This document shows positions 23,923 through 31,563 of a stretch of 31,563 nt of DNA, piece after piece; position 1 is the first letter of the stretch, and each line of letters opens with the position of its first letter. The position numbers and the translations under genes are program-made. The stretch is from an uncultured Clostridia bacterium (lineage in GTDB: Bacteria > Bacillota > Clostridia > Christensenellales > Borkfalkiaceae), in the NCBI GenBank assembly GCA_934254725.1, contig CAKQLR010000020.1, positions 1 to 31,563 on the forward strand, in the 5' to 3' direction. Below the pieces are notes generated by a model, which was not told the origin of the DNA, did not search any database, and saw only the letters and a list, made by a program, of their open reading frames with translations.

Positions 23923-25758
23923 TTATCTCACATAAACTGACATTTCGCCTTTCCCACGGTTATTCCAGTCGCAGTACGGAACGAATGTAAGAACGCAATC
24001 TTCACCCTGAGGCTTATCAAACGAATAAGCATTTGCCGACGCAAACCTTTTACCTTTGATTTTTAATACGGGTGCGGAAAAATCTTTATTCTTTACCACC
24101 TCTATCGGGGCTGTTTTATCCACCGAAAGCGAGGACAAACACTTTCCGTTATCGGCTTCTTCCAAACAATAAACGAACGGACCGAAAGATAAAGCGACCT
24201 TGCCGGCGCTGTCGTAATTTGCGGGCGACGGATAAATTATTTTAGGAGAAAATTTAAGGGTTATTTCGTTAAAAGCCGCCTTTATCTCATAATATTCGCT
24301 GTTTTTAACAACTATTCTTTCTCTGTTAACTATAATTTCGTCCGCCCAGAAAGGCAAGCGAACCATCACTTTTTTATCCGTGTTTTTTGTAAACGTAAAC
24401 TTTCCGTCAAAAAGATTTCCGCAAAGCTCCGCCGAGCAAGAATCCGAGGAATACGAAGAAGCTATCCATAAATTCAGTTTAAGCTCATCTTCCGTTTCCG
24501 TCCACGCGTACTCGCCTATCGAGCCGAGCGTCCTTGCGATATTCGGAGGGCAACACGCGCACCCGAACCACTCTACACGCTCGGTTTTAACGTGCTCGGT
24601 ATCCGACCTGCTTTCGGCAACTTCGGGCAAAACCCTTAGCGGGTTTACGTAAAAATATCTGTTGCCCGTTTTCGAAACGCCGGAAAGCACGGTGTTATAT
24701 AAGGCGCGCTCCATAACGTCGGCATATTCCGCGTTCGTCTCCGCTTTAAGCATTCTTCTCGCCCAAAGCGCAAGCCCGATAGAAGCGCAGGTTTCATTGT
24801 AAGCTTTATCTTCGGGAAGGTCATACGCCTTGCCGAAACGCTCGCCGCGAACCTCCGAGCCGATACCCCCGGTAACGTACATTTTTGTTTCCGTAAGGTC
24901 TCTCCAAATCTGTTTTAATTGAGAAAAAAGCCCTTTATCGCGCGTTATCCTTGCAACATCTGTTGCGCCGCAATAAAAATACATAGCCCTCACGGCGTGC
25001 CCGACCGCTTGATTCTGCTCTTTTAAAGGTCTGTCCGCCTGATAATAATCGAGGTCAAACCACTTGCTGCCTTTTCTGAAACCCGGCTCCTTTCCAAGCG
25101 GAGAAACAGCCGTGCCCCTTGTTGAAACAAAGCGTTCGGACAATTCGAGATACCTTTTTTCGCCCGTGACTTCGTACAATCTTACAAGCGCAAGTTCTAT
25201 TTCCTCGTGACCGTCATAGCAGCCTTCTTTTTCTCCGTTTTCGCCGAAAACCTTACACAAATAGTCGGCGTATTTCTTTACGGCGTCAAGCAAAACCGTT
25301 TTGCCTGTCGCCTTATAATAAGCGACGGCGGCTTCTATCAAATGCCCCGCGCAGTACAGCTCGTGCATTTCGCTCAGGCAAGAAAACCTTTTCTCTTCGC
25401 CTTTCGCTATATAATAAGTGTTCAGATACCCGTCGTCCGCCTGAGCCTTTCTGAACAACTCGCTGAGCTCGTCCAGAATTTTTTCAAGGTTTTTATCGGG
25501 GTGAATAGTAAGCGAATATGCCGCCGCTTCCATCCACTTTGAAAGATCGCTTTCCTTTGCAAAGTCCCCGAAATCAACGGTTATCGCACTTTTTCCATCA
25601 TGGGCCGCGGCTATTTTCACATTGCGTACGGCATGGCTTTTCTGCTCTCCGTCAAACTTATCGTTCAGCGCAAGCCATTGATGCGGGAGCATTTTCTCCC
25701 GCATCTTGGTCTGCATATTTGAAAATAATTCGTCAGTTATACGTATTCTCGCATTCAT
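23923..25758 (-). CDS. GH127-type beta-L-arabinofuranosidase (DUF1680 family)
   Basis: These zinc enzymes release beta-L-arabinofuranose using a cysteine nucleophile. The 611-residue length is close to that of the characterised HypBA1. Active-site positions are visible: Glu306 in GERFG (acid/base), Glu322 and Cys324 in NETCASIG, and Cys402-Cys403 in CACCPPN (nucleophile and zinc ligands). The 16-residue spacing of Glu306 to Glu322 equals that of the acid/base and zinc-ligand glutamates in HypBA1. The fold is an (alpha/alpha)6 barrel followed by beta-sandwich domains. There is no signal peptide, so it works in the cytosol. Six bases separate it from the upstream gene, and no clear Shine-Dalgarno is seen. 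It is the last gene before the terminator. Some GH127 relatives act on other sugars. Confidence 0.9.
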   Translation of the reverse strand: MNARIRITDELFSNMQTKMREKMLPHQWLALNDKFDGEQKSHAVRNVKIAAAHDGKSAITVDFGDFAKESDLSKWMEAAAYSLTIHPDKNLEKILDELSELFRKAQADDGYLNTYYIAKGEEKRFSCLSEMHELYCAGHLIEAAVAYYKATGKTVLLDAVKKYADYLCKVFGENGEKEGCYDGHEEIELALVRLYEVTGEKRYLELSERFVSTRGTAVSPLGKEPGFRKGSKWFDLDYYQADRPLKEQNQAVGHAVRAMYFYCGATDVARITRDKGLFSQLKQIWRDLTETKMYVTGGIGSEVRGERFGKAYDLPEDKAYNETCASIGLALWARRMLKAETNAEYADVMERALYNTVLSGVSKTGNRYFYVNPLRVLPEVAESRSDTEHVKTERVEWFGCACCPPNIARTLGSIGEYAWTETEDELKLNLWIASSYSSDSCSAELCGNLFDGKFTFTKNTDKKVMVRLPFWADEIIVNRERIVVKNSEYYEIKAAFNEITLKFSPKIIYPSPANYDSAGKVALSFGPFVYCLEEADNGKCLSSLSVDKTAPIEVVKNKDFSAPVLKIKGKRFASANAYSFDKPQGEDCVLTFVPYCDWNNRGKGEMSVYVR

Positions 25759-25764
25759 TTTATT

Positions 25765-28119
25765 TTATGCCATATTTTCAATAACAAGGTTGTCTATAGT
25801 GTAGATTGCGTCGCCCGACCAGCATCCGATTAAAAATTCGGTTGCGTCGCCGAGAAGGGTTATTTCAAACGAAACGTTTACTTTCGCCCCTATAACAACG
25901 TAAGAAGCAAGTCCGTGACTCACCTTTTCCGCCGTGCCGTCCGCGAAAAGCAGCTCAAAGAAATCGGTGCTGTTCATTTGCGTAACGGTTAAATCGAACG
26001 TAAACTTATACCTACTGCCTGCTTTCATCGTTAAGCCGAAGACCTTTAATCCTTGCCAAATGCCCGTTTTAGCTACTTTTAAAGCTCCGTTTTCAGTCGT
26101 TACCGTCGCGGTACCCGTGCTTTCAAAGTGCTTTGCGAGATTTTTTGCGGAAATATCGTCAAAGTTTTCTTCGTACTTCGCTCCTACTTCGCTTAAATCT
26201 ATAACCGACGGCGTGTCGGGTTCTTCGGAATCGTCCGGTTCGATAGCGGGTCTGTTGTCGGGGTCGATGCGTTCGATGGAGAAATCGTCCACGAGCACGA
26301 TCGCGGAAGGATCGTAGAACGAGAAGTTAAAGTAATAATCTTCAAAATCCTTAAGCGTGTAATCGAGGGTGAACTTTTTCCATGCCGATGTCGGGACGAT
26401 CGCCTGACCTACGTCCTGATAGCTGCCGTTAGCAGCGCTCGAACAAGTTGCAAACATATTATCGGTGTTGCCGGAAACGAGCTTCATTCTGAAAATCACC
26501 CTGTAGGTTGCATTTGCTTTCAGAATAAGATCCTTTGTGTTAAGACCTGCCCAAGCGCCCGTTTTGGCTATTTTTAACGCCTTGCCGCCGCGCGCGTCCT
26601 CAAGAGAGAGCACCGAAGCCGCCGCCGTAAAATGTTCCAACGCTTCTGCGGTAAGACCGTCGGCGTCGAAGTTTTCTTCATACTTCGCACCCATCTCGGT
26701 AAGATCTATCTTTTTAAGATCCGCCGCGCTGATGTGTTCTATTTTAAGATTATCGACAACGAACGAACAGGACGCGTCCGAGAAGGAGAAATTCAGGTAA
26801 TAGTCGTCGAAGTTCTTTAATTCGTAAACTTCCTTGAAATGCGTAACGTCTGTCGTTAAGGAAAGTTGCTTGCCTATATCCTGGTAGCTGCCGTTAGCCG
26901 CACTTGAGAACGTTGCAAAAGCCATTCCTGCGCTGCCGCTTAAAAGTTTGATGTCGAACGATACCCTGTAAAGACCGTTCGGAGCGAACGCCATATCGAC
27001 GAAATCCGCACCCTGCCAGCTGCCTGTTTTCACTATTTTCAAAGAGCCGCCGTCAATAGCTTCTGCGCCGGTAACGCGCGATATAGAGGACTTATTGGCA
27101 GAAACATACTCTATGTCTTCATCGAAGTCCAGCGTTATAGAAGAACCGATTTCAGTAAGGTCTATAACGGGAAGTTTTGCGAGTCTTTCAACGGTAAGGT
27201 CGTCTATTATAAGCTCTGCCGCGTCGCCGCCCGCAATCATTATAACAAGACCGATGTATGTCTTTTCCGCCAAAGTAACCGTTCCTGTGACCGTTTGTTC
27301 TTCACCCGCCGCGCCGGAGAAATTGAACGCGTAAACGTCGTCCGAGCCGGAGCGGAAACCCACGTAGTAATTTCTTCCGTCGTTTATAGTTTTTGCCTTT
27401 AACGAAATGCGATACCTTGCGCCGGGGGTAATTTCAAATCCCTTGAAAACAACCGCATCGTAATTGCCGTTTTCGTCGCCGTTCGTTTTTATTGAAAGGC
27501 TCTTGCCGTCCTCGTCTATTCCGTCCGCACCCGTTTTATATTCCACGGAAGCACCGTTCACGAACAGTTCGGGGAACAACCTGGAAGTAACGTAATCGCC
27601 TTCAAAGCCCTCGGTATATTTTTCTCCTTCGGCTAAAGGCTGTCTTTTTAAAAGTAATTTTTCCCATTCTTCGGAATATCGCGGATCCTCGCCTTCTTCG
27701 CTGTAGGAAGTGTCCATATATCCGTCGGACATAAGGTCCGCGATTATCTCCTCAATCGTCTTTTCGGACTGCGCGGGGTTCTTTACCGTAAGGGAAAATT
27801 GCGCGTTAAGCTCCCCTGCCGAAGCGGTAATAACCGCCGTACCCTGGGAAACGCCCGTAGCCTTGCCTGCGGAAACGGTTGCAACGGTCTCGTCGGAGGA
27901 CGCCCATACAAGCTTGCTTCCGTCGCCGTTAATGCCGTTTACAATGTATTTATAAGGGATTGTAATCTGCTTACCGACCTCGACTTCGCCCGAAGCGTTT
28001 ATAAACTCAAGCTTGTTCTGAGGTTCTTCGCTCGAACTGTCGGGTACGTCCACGCACGCGACGCCGAAACACATGCACGCGATTAAAACAACCGCGACAA
28101 AGTATAATAATTTTTTCAT
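25765..28119 (-). CDS. Lipoprotein with Big-2 Ig-like domain and four tandem carbohydrate-binding-like modules
   Basis: The 784-residue protein has a signal peptide with lipobox Gly-Val-Ala-Cys (Cys22), a Big-2-type domain (about 36-113; VWASSDETVATV, ATGVSQGTAVITA) and a charged linker (about 118-163). Four beta-sandwich modules follow, at about 165-312, 318-463, 471-617 and 639-783. Each opens with a strand ending in Glu/Asp-Asn/Phe-Asp and closes with a D-D/N-L/F-x-V/I-E pattern (DDLTVERL, VDNLKIEHI, VDDFSIERI, IDNLVIENM), as in CBM4/9/22-like modules. No catalytic domain is present, so it probably holds the polysaccharide at the surface. AAGGAG precedes the start. It lies between the beta-helix gene and GH127 in operon C. 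Confidence 0.85.
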   Translation of the reverse strand: MKKLLYFVAVVLIACMCFGVACVDVPDSSSEEPQNKLEFINASGEVEVGKQITIPYKYIVNGINGDGSKLVWASSDETVATVSAGKATGVSQGTAVITASAGELNAQFSLTVKNPAQSEKTIEEIIADLMSDGYMDTSYSEEGEDPRYSEEWEKLLLKRQPLAEGEKYTEGFEGDYVTSRLFPELFVNGASVEYKTGADGIDEDGKSLSIKTNGDENGNYDAVVFKGFEITPGARYRISLKAKTINDGRNYYVGFRSGSDDVYAFNFSGAAGEEQTVTGTVTLAEKTYIGLVIMIAGGDAAELIIDDLTVERLAKLPVIDLTEIGSSITLDFDEDIEYVSANKSSISRVTGAEAIDGGSLKIVKTGSWQGADFVDMAFAPNGLYRVSFDIKLLSGSAGMAFATFSSAANGSYQDIGKQLSLTTDVTHFKEVYELKNFDDYYLNFSFSDASCSFVVDNLKIEHISAADLKKIDLTEMGAKYEENFDADGLTAEALEHFTAAASVLSLEDARGGKALKIAKTGAWAGLNTKDLILKANATYRVIFRMKLVSGNTDNMFATCSSAANGSYQDVGQAIVPTSAWKKFTLDYTLKDFEDYYFNFSFYDPSAIVLVDDFSIERIDPDNRPAIEPDDSEEPDTPSVIDLSEVGAKYEENFDDISAKNLAKHFESTGTATVTTENGALKVAKTGIWQGLKVFGLTMKAGSRYKFTFDLTVTQMNSTDFFELLFADGTAEKVSHGLASYVVIGAKVNVSFEITLLGDATEFLIGCWSGDAIYTIDNLVIENMA
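25771..26205 (-). repeat. CBM-like module 4 of the four-module lipoprotein
   Basis: Residues 639-783 share DLSEVGAKYEENFD and ALKVAKTGIWQGLKV with modules 2 and 3, but the middle strands differ (VTQMNSTDFFELLFADG). Confidence 0.7.
26269..26709 (-). repeat. CBM-like module 3 of the four-module lipoprotein
   Basis: Residues 471-617 share ALKIAKTGAWAGL and CSSAANGSYQDVGQ with module 2 (SLKIVKTGSWQGA, FSSAANGSYQDIGK). The two are the closest pair, a probable recent duplication. Confidence 0.8.
26731..27168 (-). repeat. CBM-like module 2 of the four-module lipoprotein
   Basis: Residues 318-463, close to module 3 along their whole length, including FDDYYLNFSFSDAS against FEDYYFNFSFYDPS. Confidence 0.8.
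27184..27627 (-). repeat. CBM-like module 1 of the four-module lipoprotein
   Basis: Residues 165-312, the most distant copy. It keeps the SLSIKTNGDENGNYDAVVF strand pair and the terminal IDDLTVERL. Confidence 0.6.
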
Positions 28120-28130
28120 CTATTTTCTCC

Positions 28131-30767
28131 TTATTTCCCGAATTTTATTTTTCCCATGCTGAGCGGAATGCATTTATTCGTTTCTACGTTGTGCTGAGTG
28201 TTGCTTATCTGAAGCCTGTCGCTGTCCGTATCCATATCGGCAAGAACGATAGCCATGCTTATAACGCCGCCATCGTCGGCAACAGCTTTAAGCTCGGTGC
28301 AAACGTCAAAGGAAATAAACAGTTTTCCCGCCCAACCGTCTGCCGTAGTCCAGGCTTTATACTTGAACGCGTCCGCCTTTTTCTCCTGAAGTTTTGCGCT
28401 CGTTCTGGAGCTTTCGACGTGACAGTAGGAAGGCGTAACGGCTACCTGAGCGGTATCCTCGTACTGGTTGCGGACTATCGGGAAGCCGTATCTCGACTCC
28501 GTTTCCGGCGTAAAGAACAACTCGAACAGGTCGCCCGTCCAGAATGAAGATTCGGGAGAGAACTTAAGCTCGTTATCTATTACTTCGAAGCCGATATAAA
28601 TGCCCTTTGCGTCGTACGTGACTTTAAGGGTTTTTACTTCAAAGTTATTCTTTGCGGGTGTTACTTCCTTGCCGTAAGCGTCCGTGTATCCGACTATCTG
28701 AACGGTGTCCGCCACGTCTGCAAAATCGTTAAGGTCGGACGTAGTCATATCTATAGTTTTTCCTTCGCCCAAGGCGTATATAACGTCCGGCTGAACGGAA
28801 ATATCTATTTTTGCGAAATCGAGATTTTTGTTGTCCGAAAGGGTAATTTCGCTCTCCGCCACGGTGCCGTCGGTAAACAGCGTTACGAACTTTTCGCTCG
28901 GAGTTTCTTTTATAACGTAGTTCTTTTCAAAAAGAATCTGCTTGGATTCCGAAACGGCTATAGCGCAATCGTTCTGAACGGTTTTAGGCGAAAGCGCGGG
29001 GTTATAAATGAGGTTGTTCGTTACGTTCAATTCTCCCACGCTTGTAGCGGAAATGGCTCTTTTCGCGGTATTTGCAATAAAGTTGTTGTTTATAGTAATG
29101 TTCTTTACAGTGCCTGCGGGCGCACTTATCCACTCTTTTCCGTAAGCGATTATACCTATATCTCCGCCTACTACGTTGCCCATGGAGTTGCCGCCTACAA
29201 ACTTATTGTTTTCGACAAGAATGTTTTCGGGAACGATTGCCTCGTTAAATTGAGAAGCTTCCGTCATTATACTGAGCGAACCGTGCCCCACGTTGAAGAA
29301 CGCGTTGTTTCTTACGACGGAGTTAACGCTTTGAAGAAGCACACCCCTGTTTCTCTTGTTTCTGATAACATTGTTTTCAAACGTAACTTCAGCAGCGGTC
29401 GTGCGGTTTGCCGCCAGAAGTTCGGTAGTAACGGTTTCTGGGAGATTATCCGCTTTTATAACTACGTAATCGTCTTGTCTTTCGGAAACGATCTCCTCGA
29501 TTTTTATGCTTGCCACAAACGCAAGGTCGGATTTATAGAAGTTAATCGTATCGCCTGCTGCTATGCGGTGCATGTAGTTCAACTTGTTGAGCTTAAGCGT
29601 CTTTTGCGCGTAGTCTATTTCGCTTATGCCGAAGTAGTGACCTGCTTTAACGTTTATAGCGTCGTCGTGAGTGTTTTCCACAAGGCAGTTGGTAACTTTA
29701 AGTTTACCTCTGCACGCGCCGAAGTGCATACCGTCCGCCGTAGAACTCATAAGTCTGTCGGTATTCGGTTTTAATCTTACGTTAAATCTGTTTATCGTTA
29801 AGTTTTCGCTTGCAAGCCCTACAAGTCCCATACCCGCAGTGGCGAATATATCCACGTTTTCGAGTGTGACGTCCTTGCAGTCCTCCAGGTAGAAGCCGTT
29901 GTTTCCGTACGTATAATGCGAAACAACAACGAGCGTTCCGTTTACGGGCTTGTTTATCGCCTGACGGAAGTTAATGGTTACCTCCTGTCCGTTTATAGAA
30001 TAGTCTTTCATATCCGAACTTAAAAGGAAGTTTCCGTTAGTCCTCGGCATATGGGTATATTTGTCGAATTCGAGATAGTCGTTTATCGCTTTTATACCAG
30101 CCATAGGATAGTTGTCTTTCATTCCTACGACAACGCCGGTTTCGGTTGAAGAAATGATCTCACCTACAGAGAAAGGCGCCCTGCCGTAATCGTAAGAAAT
30201 GCCCTTTATCGCAACGGATTCGCAGTTTGCCATATGAAAACCGCTCATCGCGCCGACTATCGTGAACATCGTGTCGTTGCCGAGTACGGTAACGTTTTTA
30301 ACGTTCAGAAGGGATACCGCGTAATTTCTTTCGATATCGTTCATCCCTTCGGAAAAATACATTTCGCCCGCGGGAAGTTTTAAAAGAACTTTTTTGCCCG
30401 CTGCGCCCTGTTCCTTTGCTTTCGCTACGGCTTTTGCAAGCGCCGAAGTGTCGTCCTTTCTGTCGTTTGCGTTGACGCCGAAATCTTCCGCGTTAAGAAC
30501 TACGTCGTAATCGCTTTCGTTTACGGAAACGTAATTTTCCTCGTTAAACCTTTTTGCGTCTACGCCGACGGCAGAAGGATCCGAAAGTCCGACAAACGGG
30601 GTGTTTTCGCCAAGGTCGGTAGTGGTTTCACTAAGCATAAGCGAACGAATTATATTTGCGCGATTGTAACCCATATTTGCCTCTCCTTCGTTTTTGCCGC
30701 AACCCGTAGTTATCGACGCGCAAAAAAGAACCGCACACGCCGATATCAATGCCAATAGTTTTTTCAT
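28131..30767 (-). CDS. Right-handed beta-helix lipoprotein, GH110-like, with C-terminal CBM9-like domain
   Basis: The 878-residue protein has a signal peptide with lipobox Thr-Thr-Gly-Cys (Cys23). A beta-helix opens with the pectate-lyase-like cap FGVNANDRKDDTSALAKAV (96-114) and runs to about 650. Motifs TADGMHFGACRG (343-354) and NTHDDAINV (365-372, Asp pair 368-369) resemble the active site of GH110 alpha-1,3-galactosidases. A domain at about 700-878 (GIYIGFEVIDNEL, FWTGDLFELFFTP) looks like a CBM9/DOMON sugar-binding domain. It probably cleaves or binds galactose-rich side chains outside the cell. A ribosome binding site GGGAGGT lies 14 bases before the ATG, an unusual distance. It follows the solute-binding protein gene by 29 bases. 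Confidence 0.78.
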   Translation of the reverse strand: MKKLLALISACAVLFCASITTGCGKNEGEANMGYNRANIIRSLMLSETTTDLGENTPFVGLSDPSAVGVDAKRFNEENYVSVNESDYDVVLNAEDFGVNANDRKDDTSALAKAVAKAKEQGAAGKKVLLKLPAGEMYFSEGMNDIERNYAVSLLNVKNVTVLGNDTMFTIVGAMSGFHMANCESVAIKGISYDYGRAPFSVGEIISSTETGVVVGMKDNYPMAGIKAINDYLEFDKYTHMPRTNGNFLLSSDMKDYSINGQEVTINFRQAINKPVNGTLVVVSHYTYGNNGFYLEDCKDVTLENVDIFATAGMGLVGLASENLTINRFNVRLKPNTDRLMSSTADGMHFGACRGKLKVTNCLVENTHDDAINVKAGHYFGISEIDYAQKTLKLNKLNYMHRIAAGDTINFYKSDLAFVASIKIEEIVSERQDDYVVIKADNLPETVTTELLAANRTTAAEVTFENNVIRNKRNRGVLLQSVNSVVRNNAFFNVGHGSLSIMTEASQFNEAIVPENILVENNKFVGGNSMGNVVGGDIGIIAYGKEWISAPAGTVKNITINNNFIANTAKRAISATSVGELNVTNNLIYNPALSPKTVQNDCAIAVSESKQILFEKNYVIKETPSEKFVTLFTDGTVAESEITLSDNKNLDFAKIDISVQPDVIYALGEGKTIDMTTSDLNDFADVADTVQIVGYTDAYGKEVTPAKNNFEVKTLKVTYDAKGIYIGFEVIDNELKFSPESSFWTGDLFELFFTPETESRYGFPIVRNQYEDTAQVAVTPSYCHVESSRTSAKLQEKKADAFKYKAWTTADGWAGKLFISFDVCTELKAVADDGGVISMAIVLADMDTDSDRLQISNTQHNVETNKCIPLSMGKIKFGK

Positions 30768-30796
30768 TTTTGTATCATAGACCTCCCGATATATTT

Positions 30797-31563
30797 TCAG
30801 ATAGCCGCATATCTTTTATAAGCCGCACGGTAAATAGAAAGAAGCGTATCCGTTTTCATTTGTTTTAAAGTTTTCTGGAATGCGTCCCAGTCCTTGTCGA
30901 TGTCCTTTCTTCCGAGAATGAAGTCCGCCTCGGCACCTACCACGTACGCGTCGAGCGCCGATTTGATGAAGGCGAGTTCGTTGCTCTCTTCGCTTGTGAA
31001 AATGAGGTCGGGCGTTGCCACTTTAAGATAAGGAGTATAAACGGACGCGTCTTTATTGAGCTGTTTGCTGAGTTCGTTCGTCTGCCCGTTAGTCCAATTT
31101 TTATCCTTATAGAACGCCGCGCCCAGGCCTACGTTAGGCGTAATGGAGCCGCGATAGGTTTCGGTATCAATGCCTTCGGGGTAAGTGGTATGCCAGTTTG
31201 TTTCCGTTTCATCGTCCCACGTCCAGTCAACGCCTTCCTTGCCTGTAAGGAATAATCTTACGCCTTCTTCGGAGTAGAAGAAATCCACAAGGCGGGCTAT
31301 TTCGCGCTTATACGGGGTTTTTTCCGTTATAATAAGCGCGGTGGGGTCGAACATCGAGAAGCAGATGTGAACGCGTTGTTTTTCGCCGTTCTTTACTGGT
31401 GAACGATCGCTTGTAAGCGGAGCTATGGTCGCATACTGATCTGCAAGCTCGTTCCCTACAAGGAGGAACGCCGCAACGTTTTCCGAGCAACCTACCCTGC
31501 CCTGCTGTCCGTAATAAGCAACGTCGCCGTCGGTTATTTCGTAGATGTTCTGGTTCATAAGCT
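30797..31563 (-). CDS. C-terminal half of an ABC solute-binding protein (LplA/YtcQ-like), cut by the window edge
   Basis: The frame stays open to the end of the window, so the Met at 31558 is probably internal. The visible 253-255 residues match the C-terminal lobe of the large LplA/YtcQ-type sugar-binding proteins (around 500 residues or more). FYSEEGVRLFLTGKEGVDWTW is the typical 'remaining grid' segment of these proteins, and the helical end (KDWDAFQKTLKQMKTDTLLS) is also typical. Its permeases and lipobox must lie outside the window. It is the first gene seen of operon C, so operon C also belongs to a sugar-uptake unit. Confidence 0.85.
   Translation of the reverse strand, partial: LMNQNIYEITDGDVAYYGQQGRVGCSENVAAFLLVGNELADQYATIAPLTSDRSPVKNGEKQRVHICFSMFDPTALIITEKTPYKREIARLVDFFYSEEGVRLFLTGKEGVDWTWDDETETNWHTTYPEGIDTETYRGSITPNVGLGAAFYKDKNWTNGQTNELSKQLNKDASVYTPYLKVATPDLIFTSEESNELAFIKSALDAYVVGAEADFILGRKDIDKDWDAFQKTLKQMKTDTLLSIYRAAYKRYAAI

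Noticed and set aside
29250..29774. Open frame of 174 codons opposite the beta-helix gene
   Set aside because: Low-information Arg/Val/Phe-rich translation, inside a gene with clear motifs on the other strand. The same holds for similar frames at 12938-13477 and 14989-15489.
1..31563. CRISPR arrays, tRNA or rRNA genes, insertion sequences, integrases or phage genes
   Set aside because: I saw no regular direct repeats with spacers, no tRNA-like cloverleaf, no rRNA stretch and no transposase or recombinase motif. The intergenic gaps are short and accounted for by promoters and hairpins.

Overview
The window is accessory carbohydrate-utilisation DNA from a monoderm (Gram-positive-type), low-to-moderate GC bacterium. 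The genes have strong AGGAGG-type ribosome binding sites, sigma-A-like promoters, lipobox lipoproteins, CUT1 sugar transporters without their own ATPase, and GntR/LacI and AraC regulators. This fits an uncultured gut Clostridia (Christensenellales/Borkfalkiaceae-like) lineage. That placement is inference from style, not from a marker gene. Nearly all genes lie on the minus strand, so transcription runs from high to low coordinates. Only the two regulators are on the plus strand.

Layout in the direction of transcription. Operon C (31563 to 23855) holds the C-terminal half of a solute-binding protein cut by the window edge, a parallel beta-helix lipoprotein resembling GH110 with a CBM9-like tail, a lipoprotein made of one Ig-like domain and four carbohydrate-binding-like modules, and a GH127-type beta-L-arabinofuranosidase. 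It ends in a hairpin terminator. A single SGNH/GDSL esterase lipoprotein (22708-23667) follows with its own TTTACA-17-TATAAT promoter and shares a bidirectional terminator (22657-22683) with the convergent GntR/LacI-type regulator (21509-22624).

Operon B (21236 to 8210) starts at a TTGAAA-17-TATAAT promoter next to that regulator. It encodes a second SGNH lipoprotein, a 961-residue multidomain surface protein, two sugar permeases, a lipoprotein solute-binding protein, a large lipoprotein of unrecognised family, an ADP-ribosylglycohydrolase-fold protein and a GH2 beta-mannosidase-like enzyme. Operon A (7104 to beyond position 1) is divergent from an AraC regulator. It encodes a solute-binding protein without a lipobox but with an EF-hand-like loop, a small membrane-anchored Ig-like protein, two permeases, a nucleoside hydrolase, two surface proteins and the first residues of another secreted protein.

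The likely shared logic is that exported lipoproteins and surface proteins bind, deacylate and trim a plant or host glycan, CUT1 permeases import the fragments, and cytosolic GH2, GH127, nucleoside-hydrolase and ADP-ribosylglycohydrolase-fold enzymes finish the job. The most unusual items are a shared C-terminal Gly-Cys-x-Gly plus transmembrane plus basic tail on three surface proteins (a candidate sorting signal), an Ig-domain protein built into an ABC transporter operon beside a solute-binding protein that lacks a lipid anchor, a ribosyl-hydrolase-fold enzyme in both transporter operons, and strong hairpins without U-tracts directly after or before surface-protein genes.
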